A stretch of DNA of 64,000 nucleotides from Tetraselmis striata. Taxonomy: Eukaryota; Chlorophyta; Chlorodendrophyceae; Chlorodendrales; Chlorodendraceae. The position numbers and the translations under genes are program-made. Below the pieces are notes generated by a model. That model was given only the letters and a program-made list of their open reading frames with translations. It was not told the origin of the DNA and searched no databases. Where the stretch lies: contig VCJN01002029.1 in NCBI GenBank assembly GCA_006384855.1, positions 62,001 through 126,000 on the forward strand. The letters are read 5' to 3'. Positions 12,137 through 27,970 of the stretch are shown in pieces (within the stretch, counting starts at the first letter, position 1; each line of letters opens with the position of its first letter).

Positions 12137-12897
12137 GGCATCAGGGTTTGAAAAACCTTAGAAATCGAAACTGCCAGGAGAGTAGGGTTCAGGCCGCGTA
12201 GTCATTGCGCATTAAAGGCTATCTCAACCCTAAATGCATGCCGCCTAGGATCTTGCAAGAATCGAATGGGGTTTCAGCTGCGAGCCATCATGATTCAGGG
12301 TTTGTGACACCCTGAAGACCCACGCCCTGCACCGCCTGCCTCCCACCCCCCAAATGTGGCTGTGGCTGAGCAGCCGCGCTCGTCAACTGGCTCGCAAACA
12401 CACCGAGCCGCCGCTCCGCATGCCTCCCGCCGCACCCTCTCTCGCGTTCATGGTCACACGCACCGCCCTACCCTACCAGCCCTAACCCATCAAACCCCCA
12501 TCCCCCGGCGTGACAATCGCCGTCCTTTCAGTCATTGTTACTCTCCGCGGAGGACGTGAGTCACAATTTGGCGGTCAATCCTGCTCGACACCATCATGCG
12601 CTCCGACCCACCGCTTATTGCAAATCCAAACTGGCCAGCAATGACCGCTGCTGAACGGATCATTGATAACGGTGTCTCGGATTGACATCCCGGAGGGAAA
12701 TGCTGAAGGGTGGGGAGGCGGTGCACAACGGCACCATGGCGGATGCGGTCTGACATCAGCTGCTCCGAAACCACACGGTTTCGGATTCAACAACGGGGAG
12801 CGACGGAGCCCGGCGTAGGCCGCCGGCCCTGATGCGGACCATCGCACGCCGGGTGAGCGCTCCAGGGAGCTAAAAGGCGGCCGCGCTCCATCCAGCG
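12137..12897. other. Convergent spacer between NOL10 and NSUN5
   Basis: 760 bp between two 3' ends. It contains several telomere-like pieces (AGGGTT, AACCCTAAATGC, CAGGGTTTGTGACACCCTG) at 12140-12320. I found no TGTAA signal after the NOL10 stop in this spacer and no gene. Confidence 0.45.
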
Positions 12898-17731
<4,834 letters not shown>

Positions 17732-18784
17732 CTAGGACGCCGGCTCTTCTCGGCTATCCCGCTAAAGTGAAGTGGCTTTGCCGCGGCCTGCGTGGTGGCC
17801 AGGGAGGGCAGCCTGCTGGGCTCGCGCAAACCGAGTACCCGTAGTGGCCCGCAGCGGTAGCAGCACTGATGCGCGTGGGTGCATGTGACCTTGATATCGG
17901 GGCTGCCGAGTGGCTATGTCCCTTGCCGGTAGGTCTCTAGAAGCAGATCGACTAGCAGGTCAAACGCAGGCCAGCGGCGATGACGCCGACGATGACGCGC
18001 CGACGATGAAGCGACGCTAACGAGGAGCTAGATGCGGCGGCCGCCGGGCTGCGCGACGACTACGGCGGCGACCCGCGCCGCGACCTGTGCGCAAAATATG
18101 AATACAGGTACCCGTACCGGTAGGTGGTTTTGTTTCTGCTGCCCTTTTTGTAATTCACACCAGTACTGTTACGGGTACGACCACAACGACGGCGCGGCGC
18201 ACCGCCGCCATAAATCATCGCTTCGTCGTCGTCACGCACCGCTTAAATGTCGGCTTTTTTCCCTCCGCCCCAGTACTTTTCATTAACACTTTTTGGTTTC
18301 AGGAAGAGCGTCAAGAGAATGCACGCAAAGTACTGGGGAAGGAAAAAGCCTACATTTAAGCAGAACCCTCTTAGCGCCGGGCCGCGGGGCCCGGCGATGT
18401 GGCAGGTAATTTCCAGTGCTTTCCGTGCATTCTCTTGACGCTCTGTCGCTCTCCCTGTAACCAAAAAGATAAATCGTCACGCACCACCCGCCCCCTTCCG
18501 CTTCGCCCTAGCCCTCGCTCCGTCGCTCGTCTAGCCCACAACGCACCCACCGCGGATGATTGCGCAAAGTCCCACCCCCCCTACCCCCCATCCCAACCCG
18601 TGGAACTGCATTTCCGACTCCCTTCGTGAATTTTCGGCGGCGTCGGATCAGGGACTCTCCCCGGCTCGCGGAGGTACGCCCGTCTCCGCCGCTTCCCTGG
18701 AAACCACCCGAAGCGTCACTATCAGCTGCACGCGCCGGTTGACATCCGCCTCTGGCGGGAAACCGTTAGGAGCGGCAGGCGGGG
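17732..18784. promoter_or_regulatory. Divergent spacer between NSUN5 and KDTA
   Basis: About 1.05 kb separates the two start codons and should contain both promoters. No TATA box or known motif stands out. GTACC/GGTAC-rich sequence (GGTACCCGTACCGGTAGG) is at about 18108-18125. The interval 18241-18468 is a fold-back repeat described separately. Confidence 0.4.
18241..18468. repeat. Layered fold-back repeat
   Basis: Two interleaved imperfect inverted repeats. Arm A 18241-18280 pairs with 18327-18361 (GCTTAAATGT...CCAGTACTTT). Arm B 18290-18336 pairs with 18411-18468 (shared core CGTCAAGAGAATGCACG). Between A' and B' lies a GC hairpin at 18375-18396 with 9-bp arms. No coding content is convincing. 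Confidence 0.75.
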
Positions 18785-21700
18785 ATGGAGGCCACCGCGG
18801 CAGAGCCTCGCCCCGACGCGGCGGGCCCCGGGACGGTCGCTGTGCAGGAGCTGGCACAGGAGGCGATGCCGGCCGTGAAGCCAGCGGAGGCGGGCCTGAG
18901 CGGCAAGCTGTACACCGCGCTGGTACGTGCGCGGCATCTCGGCCGCTCGCCCCGTTGGTTCAGCTCGCTGATCCCCCGCCTCGCTGCCACAGAGTCGCTG
19001 CGCCCGCGTGACTCCCCTGTTTGTCTGTATGCCCGCAGACATGGCTTGTTGCGCCCGCACTAGCGGCGCACATGGCGTCTCGGCGCTGGCGGGGCCGCGA
19101 GACGGCGGTGTCGCTGGTACGTGCCGCGCGTGCGTTTCACCCTCGCCGGCGAGTCGAATGTTCCGGCCGGAGGGGAGGCCTGAGAGTGTGTGTGGGGGGG
19201 GAGGGGGGGGGGGGGGGGGAGGTGGGGTAATGCGCAGCTGAGAATCATGTCGCATGTCTTACTCGCAGCGTGAGCGGTGGTCCCTTTCAATGAAGCCTCG
19301 CAAGCCTGGGCATGTCCTGTGGTTCCATGCGGTGTCCATCGGTGTGCCATCACCCCCTCTCCCCCCAAACACACACCCACAGCCACAGCCACACGCCCAT
19401 GTACCGACTCGGTTGCCCATAGCCTTTTGCCTGCTGCTGCTCTCCCTTAGTGACTGACAAGGCCGTGGCGCCGCGCCCAGGTGAGAGTGCCGTCGCCCTT
19501 CCAGTGGTGCACCGCTGCCTACAGGTAGTCCCGCCCACTACCTGTCCGTTTTGGCGTTTTGGGCAACTATCATAGGCTGGTTGCGGGGAGCTGGGTGGCC
19601 ACTCGGCTGATCGTCGCCCTGCACTGCGCAGGAGCACCCGGACGTGACCATCCTGTTCACGACCGGCACGGTGGAGGCATACTCTCTGCTCGACAACGCT
19701 GTGCCCAAGGAGGTAAAGCAGTGCCGCGAGCCCCCGGGAAGGGGGGGGGGAGGGAACAGCTGCGGCAGCGCACCCCTGACATGAGCCGCTCTTTCTGTGC
19801 GGTGTGCAGAGCGTTGCGCTGCAGTTCCTGCCGCTGGACATGCCCTGGGCGGTGCATCGCTTCCTGTCGTACTGGAGACCGGCGGCGGCAGTGTTTGTGG
19901 TGAGCCCCCCCCCCCCCCCCCCCCCCCCCCCCATTTCCTGCTCCTCTGCCGCCCACCTTTTCCTCCGCCCCCAACCCGCCACCCGCCCACCATACCACCT
20001 TACTCTTGGGCCCCCGCGCCTTCCGCAGGAGTCGGAGCTGTGGCCAAACCTCATCCGCCAGGCGCACCACTTTGGCGTCAAGATGGCGCTGCTGAACGCA
20101 CGCATGTCCAGTGAGAGCTTTCTCAAGTGGCATAACTGGTGCGCCGCCCCCGCCGCCCCTGCCTACTCCTGTATCTCGTCGCCCCTCCTTCCCCCACCTA
20201 GCCCCAAGGCCATCCATACCCCCACTCTCCAGCACCGGCTGACCCGCCTCGCCTTCCACGGCAGGTCCGCGGGGCGTGAGCTCATCGGCGGCGCGCTGTC
20301 GCACTTCTCCCTCATCGTCCCACAGAGCGACCTGGTACGCCGGGCTAGGCTAGTGGTGCCTTGCCCTGAAATGTGCAGGGAGGGAAGAAGAGCAGGGGGG
20401 GGGGGGGGGCGGTGGACAGGGCGCTGACGGATGCGCTTCTGCGGCAGGATGTGGGCCGCTTCCGCCTGCTCGGTGCGGAGCTGTGGCAGATGCCTGGCTG
20501 GTGCGCGGACCTCAAGTACGCTGCGGCGATGGGCTCGTGCGTCTGGCAGATGTGGAAGCCGACCGCAGACCGCGTGGAGAGCCTTACGGCGGGCGTGGCG
20601 GGGCGCGACGTGTGGGTGGCGGCTTCCACGCATGAGGGCGAGGAGGCGGTGGCCGGCCGCACGCACTCGCTGCTGGCCAAGCAGTTCCCCGGCGTGCTGA
20701 CGGTGCTGGTGCCGCGCCACCCATGGCGCTGCCCTGGCGTGGTGGCGGAGCTGGCGGGCCAGGGGCTGCGCGCGCTGCTATGGAGCGAGACCTTCCCGGG
20801 AAACCTGGACGCGCTGCGGCAGGCGGACGTGCTGCTGGTGGACATGGTGGGCGAGTTGCCGCTGCTGTTCTCCGTGTCGGAGGTGGCCTTCATCGGTGAG
20901 CCCCCCCCCCCCCCCCCCCCCCCCGCTGCTCCCCTCCCCCACCTCTCGACAACAGCAGGGCTCTCCATCTCTCAAGGCACGCCGCGCAAAAGATGCCCAT
21001 GCACTGGCCTTCACGGGAAGTCAGGAGGTGGTGGGGGTGGGGGGTCAGTCGGTGGGACCATCACCGCTTAAAGCCTGACGACCTTAAGGCCCAGCCATGC
21101 CGCTGTGCGTGATATGGGGTGGCTCACAGTGGCAATCACCTCGCCGCCCGCACAGCCGCGCCCAAGCACTGGTGCGTCTAAGCAGCGGCCGCCGCGGCAC
21201 GTGTGGATGCGCTCAATCCGGGGATGAGGAATGTCCACCGATACACATTGCGCATTGAGACTGGCCTTTCTTGTTTGTGAGATACTGCAGCTACCTGGGC
21301 AGCGTGTGGGGCCCAACTGACAGCCAGAAATGCCTGCTGCGCAAACATAAATACATACATGTATCAGCATACAGAAATGTGTGCATTATATGTGCATACT
21401 AGTGTTTCTTCGATTGTTTACATTCAACGAGACAACATGGGTGTTGGTGTGTATGGTAGGTGTGTTTGGTGGGCCTGTGAGACTGTACTCGTGAGTACTG
21501 TCGTCAGAGCTAGGGGCAGGCGGTCGGATGGTGCCGGGTGGCAACGCGGTGCACTGCTGCTGTGCTGCCGCTGCCGCCCTGACCCACAACCCTGCTGCCC
21601 CTGCCGCTGCCGCTGCCGCTGCCGCACCAGGCGGCTCCCTTTTTGACGGCAGCCGCGGGCACAACCTGGCCGAGGCGGCGGTGGCCGGCTGCGCGGTGCT

Positions 21701-24049
21701 GGTGGGCCCCTACGCCGGCCACTTTTCGCAGATGGCGGAGGAGCTGAACCACGCCGCCCACTCGCTCAGCCTCGGCGGTGACCCCCCCCCCCCCCCCCCC
21801 CTCCAACCAAGCTGCCGTGAACCCCCCAGCTGACGACCCACAAGGAACGCCCGCGTGTGATGATGCGCAAACACTGACTTGAGATGGGTGCCGCTGTCGC
21901 ATGGGATGGCGCAGTCCTGCCGCCGGGCTTCGAGCAGGGCTCGCCCACCGTGGACGCCAGCTTCACCGCGGGGCTGCCGCTGCCGGACTTCAGCCCCATG
22001 CAGCGCTTTGGTAGCCCCGACGTCGCGCGGGGGCTGCAGCGCCAGTCGCGCCCCGGCAGCGGCGAGGAGCTGGCCGCGGACGGGCTGCCCTCGCTGGAGG
22101 AGGAGCTGGCGGGCCGGCGGCACTCGCGTGACCGGCGCGCCACCCACGCGGGCGGCACCCCCGGCGTGTGGTGGGGCTCCCACCAGGGCAGCCCTGGCTC
22201 CCCGGGCCGCCTGGCGGGGCGCACGCTCCCCCGCCGAGACCTCGTCGCGGACTCCTCCTCGCCCAGCACCGGCAGCCGTTTTGGCGCCCACAGCGACTTT
22301 GGCTCCCCCGCTCCTTCCAGCACGTATGCGCCCCCCCCCCCCCCCCCCCCCCCCCGTACCGCCCTCCCATATCCCTCATCAGCCCCAAGGCCAATCGCAG
22401 TCTGCATCACCATGCTTAGACAGTGCAGCCACCGACGAGTGTATCGGCCCGGCAATGGACAGTGCTTGTTGCTGTGGCAATACGTACCCCTGTTGTTGCG
22501 GCAGTGCCAGCAGGGGTGTTTCCGCCCCATGGTCCGGTCCGGCACTAAAGGCCCCCCCCCACCGCCCTGCCCCTTTGGCTGGGCAGGAGCCGACCCGCCA
22601 GTCTCGTCTCGCCGGTGGGCTCCCGCCTGGGGCCACGGGCGCCCTCGGGCCTGTCGCACAGCTCTCGCGAGCCCGAGGCCGGCAATGGCACGCAAGGGTG
22701 CGCAGCCCCCCCCCCCCCCCCCCCCCCCTTGCTGTGTCCGTACCCCACTCAGGCCTCGTAGCCCCCTTGCAGTGTCGCCGCCGCTCGCACCCGCGGCGCC
22801 TGACGGGAATCGCCGCGTGCATACATGCAGGGACACGCAGGGCAGCCCCGTGACGCCGCGCATTCGGGGAAGTGGGCCCCGCGCCGCGGACGTCGACTCG
22901 TTCGGGAGCCCCGCCTTCAGCGAGGCCAGCACCGAGCCCAGCGGGCCCGCCTCGAGGACCAGCTCGCCGTACCGCTCCGGTGCGCTGCCTCTCCTCGGGA
23001 CGGGCCTGATGTATCGCTGCAAGCAGGCGTTCAAGGGACTTGAGGGTCTCTGAGAGTATGGCGTTTCAAAATGTATAATGTACCAGCGACGATTTCAGGG
23101 TAGGTGTGATTTGCGGAATTAAGGAATCGCTCCTCTTTTCCCAATCTTTTATTAGTCTTGTTTATCTTGCAAGATGGGAGCCTATATTTTGTTAGGGTAT
23201 GATACCACATTAGGGTATTAACAGGGTTCAGCAACTTACTGCAGACAGGTTGTTTTTAAAACCTCTGCTATAACCCTTAAACCCTCAATCGTCATAACCA
23301 CAAAATATAACCTAACCCTCAAACCAACACCTCCTGGGCTTTTGCTTGGCATCATCCCCCGCTGCGCTCGTGACGGCCCGCCACCACCAGTTCCCAGTTT
23401 GCAGTTCCCAGACGCCGCCCGTGTAACCAAACCTCACACGGCTCGGCACCTCCGCTCGGCCCTTCCCCCCCACCGTCGCAGGCTTCACGACGCCGGCGCG
23501 CTGCCGGCCCCGCACCGGCGCCACGAGCCCGGAGTCCCCCTACCCGCTGCAGATCGTGGACAGCCACGGCGCGACGCCCGCCAGCACCGCGCCGTCGTTC
23601 GAGCGCTTCGAGGCGCACCTGCGCGGCCTCACCCCGGCGCACCAGCTGCCGCAGCCGCCGCACGGGCCGTGCGTGTGGACGGTGCGCGACGGCGAGGAGC
23701 TGGCGGCCGCCATCGCGCAGCTGTTCCTCAACCCCGGCGAGCGCCGCTCCCGGGGACACGTGCGCCCCCCCCCCCCCCCCCCCCACCCTAATGGACTTAG
23801 GATCACATGGACTAGATGGGCTTAGGATCACATTCATGACACGTGACATTGTGTTTCATACGAGTACATGTGTGTATGTATGTATGTATTTATATTTGTT
23901 GTGTGTATATACCCCTTTGCTGCTCTCAGGCGGCCTCCTGCGCGGCGGCAGACCTCGCCGCCAACCTCGTCAGCACCGTCTGGGACCTGCTCGACGCGCG
24001 CGTGGTGCGGCCTGCGCTGGCGGAGGCCGCCGCCCGGGAGGCTGCATGA
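18785..24049 (+). CDS. KDTA: 3-deoxy-D-manno-octulosonate (Kdo) transferase with a large insertion
   Basis: Fifteen exons, phases consistent: 18785-18922, 19039-19116, 19269-19341, 19481-19524, 19632-19712, 19810-19899, 20029-20138, 20265-20334, 20448-20895, 21631-21777, 21915-22323, 22587-22697, 22831-22979, 23482-23759, 23930-24049; 781 residues. WaaA/KdtA enzymes are GT-B glycosyltransferases that move Kdo from CMP-Kdo to a lipid acceptor; plant homologues are organellar. Family motifs: LWFHAVSIGE (the Glu, about residue 98, matches the bacterial catalytic Glu), LFTTGTVEAYSLL, QFLPLDMPWAVHRFL, ESELWPNLI, GALSHFSLIVPQS, STHEGEE, LVPRHPWRC, GELPLLFSVSEVAFIGGSL, GHNLAEAA and GHFSQMAEELN. The C-terminal VWTVRDGEELAAAIAQLF and NLVSTVWDLL close the fold. 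Between them about 280 residues (roughly 427-705; exons 11-13 plus most of 14) are Ser/Pro/Gly-rich and foreign to the family. The start of exon 11 is the least certain border. Confidence 0.92.
19905..19932 (+). repeat. Poly(C) tract at the 5' end of KDTA intron 6
   Basis: 28 C directly after the donor GTGAG. The same donor-then-poly(C) arrangement recurs after KDTA exons 9, 10, 11, 12 and 14. Confidence 0.95.
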
Positions 24050-24160
24050 GGAAGAAGGCTGCTGCACGTGCCGCCCTTCCGAGGAGGCTGCGCTCTGCCC
24101 TCCTGAGCGGCTCGTAGACACCCGCAGCGCCGCTACCGGGGCGTCATTAGGCAGCCGCTG

Positions 24161-24165
24161 TGTAA
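24161..24165 (+). terminator. TGTAA polyadenylation signal of KDTA
   Basis: TGTAA 112 bases after the stop codon. This is the usual chlorophyte signal at the usual distance. Confidence 0.55.
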
Positions 24166-24908
24166 TGCCATCCACACCCCCACCCCTCCGCACCCCGCTG
24201 TGCGTCCCTGGCCTCCGGGGGCTTGATGGTTCCCTCGCAAACAAGACATGGCGGTCTTAGGTATTGAGCAGGAAGCGGATGACACGACGTGGCGATGTGA
24301 AGGCCCGGGAGCAAGTGTTGGGAGCGTCCAGCACCGACCATGCGGTCACACAAAGGATGAGCATCCGAGCTTGCGCCAGCCAAGTCCACAGCGCCAAGAA
24401 AGGAACCTCTCCGTGTTGCGCCCCATGCGCGACTCTGCGCTGTCCGTGCCTGACACCGCGGGGCCGCCAACCAGGCTGGCGTGCCAGCTGACCCCAGCAT
24501 CGCTGTACCCGGCGGGAAGGGGACCAGTGCCCTGATGGCGTCACAATGCGAGCATGACACCCCTGGGTGCCCCGCGCAGCCCATTCCCGGCGAATTGCTG
24601 ACCTGCTGTCACCGTCCCAGGTAGCTCGATTGGCGGCGCCAAATGCCCCGCCTTCCATGCCCCCCCGCCCCCCCAACTTCTGCCACACACACCCCTTCAG
24701 CCCTCCTCGCCCACCTGCGCCAGCCGTTACTTGCTGCGCTGACCCTTGCCGGCATTGTCTTTTCCGTGAAGACACCAGCACCCGTGTCGCCCGGCTCCCG
24801 TGCCCTTCGCCTCTACGCAACTGACCCACTGCGGGCTGCGGCTGTGGCTGTGGATGGGAGGGCAGAGACAGGGCGCAGGCTGGCGAGCAGGTCAACCGGG
24901 GATTGCGG
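24166..24908. other. Convergent spacer between KDTA and the CID gene
   Basis: No gene supported. Open frames here are GC-rich chance frames. It should include the 3' UTR of the minus-strand gene, but I see no TGTAA signal for it. Confidence 0.4.
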
Positions 24909-26456
24909 TTACTCAAAAGGGTCGTACAGCTCCTCTGCGGCCGGGACCGGCGCGGGCGGCTTGCTACTAGGTGGTTCGCTGCTGCAAGGCGGGGGCGGGG
25001 GCGGGGGCGGCGGCAAGGGCGGGGGCTTGGGCGGGGGCGGCTCGTCGTCTGCGTCCCACTTGGACGGCCGCCGGCGCTTTGTGGAGGGCGCGCCCGCCTC
25101 CGCCTGCTGCGGCGGCGGCGGTGGCTGCCCCCTGCTGGGCGGCGCTGGCGGAGGCGGAGGCACGCGCATCGGGGGCGACCGCGCCCGCGGCGGCGGCGGC
25201 GGGAGCGGCGGGGGTGGAGGCGGCGCAGCCGTGTCGGGCGCCGCCGAGGTGTTCCCCGCTGCCGGCGGCGGCGGTGGCGGCGGTGGCGCCCCCAAGGCGC
25301 CGGTGTCCGGGGCCACCTTGGGGCGTTTTGGAAACTGGTGCCGGATGCGCGGCTTGGCGGTAGCGGCAGGCGGCGGGCTGCCGTTGGGTGGGGGCGGGGG
25401 CGGGGGCGGGGACGGGGGCGGCGGCGGCGTCTCCCCCTGCGGCGGCAGCGAGCCCTCATCACCCGGCGCAGACACCAGCCGTCGGAACTCCGCCACCGCG
25501 ACTTGCGTGAACAGCTTCTCCTTCAGCCAGGTGTTGAAGATCTTGTCGACTTGAGCCTAATAAGATGGATGGGGGCGGGGGGGAGGGGGGGGAGGAGCGG
25601 TGAGGCTCTTCATTTGCGTGGGAGCGCTCTGCCAGACAGCTTTACGCCCGGCCCAGGATGGGGGAGCCTCGTCCTCCGCAATCCTGGCCACTGGCAGAGC
25701 ACGAGATCTGTCGCGTATGCCGGTGGGGGCGCATGCTGTGCGGGCCCCCAAGGTGGAGGTTGGGTGTGGGTGGGTGGGTGGGGTCAGCCGCCGCACCCGC
25801 TCCTCCTCGGGAGCCTCTGCCAGCGCGGTAAAGATGGGCGCCATCATCGGCTCCATCCGCCGCATCAGCCGGCTCTTGGCACCCCCCACCGCGCGTGAGC
25901 CGCGCAGCACCGCGGAGATGACATACAGCATGTTGAGCCGGTGCGTGGGCTTGGCCTTCCGCAGCGTGTGGTCCAGCCGCAGCGCGATGTGCTTGTAGAA
26001 CTGGGGGGGGGGGGGGGGGGGGGGTGCCGATGAGTGCATGTCACGGGGCTCGCGGAGGGCCGGCAGCTGCCCCCTGCCCGACACCGCAGTGCAACGCAAC
26101 GCGCCCCCAGCAGGCGCCCTGCCTAAACAACCAGCAGATCAGCCCTGCAGATCACTAGAGCAACACAGAACACGGCTGCAGCCACCCCAAGCCTGGGCCT
26201 CTGCCATTGTGCTGGGGAGTCTCTTGCAGCCCGCCCCTCCACTGCCTCTGGATAGCTGCCCCAGCGCAAGGCCCCTGGCCCCTTCTCGGCATAGCTACAA
26301 GCCCAGAGTAGCACCCAGAGCCGTTACACCCCGCACCTGCTTCTCGTCCTCCAGCGCCAGCTCCACCGCCGCGTCCACCAGCGACTTGGACACCTTCTTC
26401 AGCGCGCGCTCCAGCAGCGCCTGGAACTCTCGCGCCCGGGGCCACTCCATGCCCAT
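24909..26456 (-). CDS. CID (RNA polymerase II CTD-interacting) domain protein with proline-rich tail
   Basis: Three exons in transcript order: 26456-26337, 26000-25797, 25556-24909, all joined in phase 0; 323 residues. The first about 140 residues resemble the CID/RPR domain of SCAF4/8- and Nrd1-type proteins: REFQALLERALKKVSKS, FYKHIALRLDHTLRKAKP, RLNMLYVISAVLRGSR and QVDKIFNTWLKEKLF. CID proteins bind the phosphorylated polymerase II tail and act in mRNA 3'-end formation or termination. The rest (about 185 residues) is dominated by proline runs, with a KRRRPSKWDADDEP segment reminiscent of splicing-associated proteins, and ends ELYDPFE. There is no RRM in what I can see. The start is the first ATG of the exon; a further upstream exon is possible because family members usually begin about 10 residues earlier. 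Confidence 0.7.
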
Positions 26457-27850
26457 CGCCACCCCCCGGAGCGCGGCGAGGGGCAGCGCAGGCGGCTGCT
26501 GCCGTCAGGCCCGGCGGCCTGCTGTGCCCCGGGACCAGGCACCTGTAGCACGAGGAAGTGGCGGGGCGCGGGGCTCTGTGCGAGTGTCGGCCGAGCCGCC
26601 AGGTCGGCCCGTCCTACGGCACGGCTTCCGGGGGTGGCTCGTTGTCACGTCGCGCAGGGCAGGAAGGCCACACGCCCTTGCACTGGCTGGGTAGCCTCCT
26701 TGGCAGCTCGAGTGCCCGCCGCCTGCTGCGTGTTTGGCCGATCGTTGGGTGAGCCAGCCAATACTCGCGTCCAACCCATCAGCGTTTAGTCTCTCGCGTC
26801 GCACGTGCCATCGTATGATGGGGTCTAATTTACAGGACTTATAGTCGCTAATTTAGGCTGTACGGTATGGTCGGGCGCGAGGGCAGAGTAAGGATTACTT
26901 CAGGTGTCTTCGTCGTCTCAGGCGGGCACGCGGGGGCGGCGGGACGATGAGACCGGCCCGCTGCTGCGGGGCTGCCCGAGGCGTCGCTTGTGCGCGCGCA
27001 GCGCGCATCAACACTGATACTCGCGCGCGCGCGAATCAGCGCTGATAGTAATCTCGTCGCGGATGAGCAGTACGGATGTTTTCTATTCCCTATTCGGGTG
27101 GTTTCCTGATCGCCTTTTGCAGCTAGCTCCTGTACCGGTAACTATGTGGAAGCAGAACGGGTACATGACTACCAGCCGTACAAATGATGAGTCACACTTT
27201 TTTTTGGTCCGGGACTACAGGACTGGGACTGGACGATGGCGGCACCAGTGAAACCTCTGCAGCGTCTCGACGACGGCCTTTCGACGAATCGTTTCGGTAG
27301 CAATCCAGTTACGGTAAGCCCTGGGTAGACGACGCTCCTGGTGATTATTCATCGTTCTGGTGATTATTAAGGCGTGCTGTGGTGTGCATGCACAACGTGC
27401 TTCTTTTTTCCCACCCCTGGGACATGCACATTGTGCTACTACAAGTAGAAGCTAATCCTTATGAGCACTGGTACCCAGAGACGGAATAAACACTTCGTTC
27501 TGATGCTCATTCAGAGGGAAAGCAAGCGATATGTCCCCCATTGCCTCCGGCTGCTGGCCGCCAGTGCATATCATGATTCGAATGATTGAACTCCATTCGA
27601 ATGATTGCTGTACAAACGACGTGAGGCACACACGCCGAAGTAACTACCTGCTGTGGAGCACATGTAGAGACATGCAGAACATGCATGCGTTGCAAGGTGC
27701 TCGTGACAGTCAGCTTGAGCAGCAAAGCGGCCGACATGTACCGATGCTCAAAGCAAGCGCTGCAATTGGCGGTGCGCAATCCTCGCCTAACAAGACCAAT
27801 CGCCGGTTTGCATGCCACGCTGCAATTACGAGGGGGGGGGGGGGGGAGTC
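26457..27850. other. Intergenic, no supported gene
   Basis: Lies upstream of the CID gene and downstream of HEATR6. A small + frame at 27063-27251 (62 aa, begins MSSTDVFYSLFGWF) has no recognisable relative. Sequence around 27130 has GTACCGGTAAC, similar to motifs near 18115 and 38490. A poly(G) run sits at 27832-27846. Confidence 0.4.
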
Positions 27851-27855
27851 TTACA
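27851..27855 (-). terminator. TGTAA polyadenylation signal of the HEATR6-like gene
   Basis: TTACA on the + strand, that is TGTAA in the sense of the gene, about 116 bases after its stop codon. Confidence 0.5.
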
Positions 27856-27970
27856 CGTTTCCCCAGCCAACCTGCCTAACTAGAGAACCGTACCAGAGGC
27901 CGCGATTTGATTCCTCACCCACATCCTCCGCCACAGGCGGTGCTACCTACCCGACGCGGCGCTGCGCTTC

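Noticed and set aside
21766-23034. 422-codon minus-strand open frame across KDTA exons 11-13
   Set aside because: It crosses KDTA exons, introns and poly(C) runs. It is composition-driven and lacks domains.
24257-25462. 401-codon minus-strand Arg/Pro-rich frame
   Set aside because: A shifted reading of the CID gene's proline-coding exon running on into the spacer. The frame 24909-25556 continues the CID domain instead.
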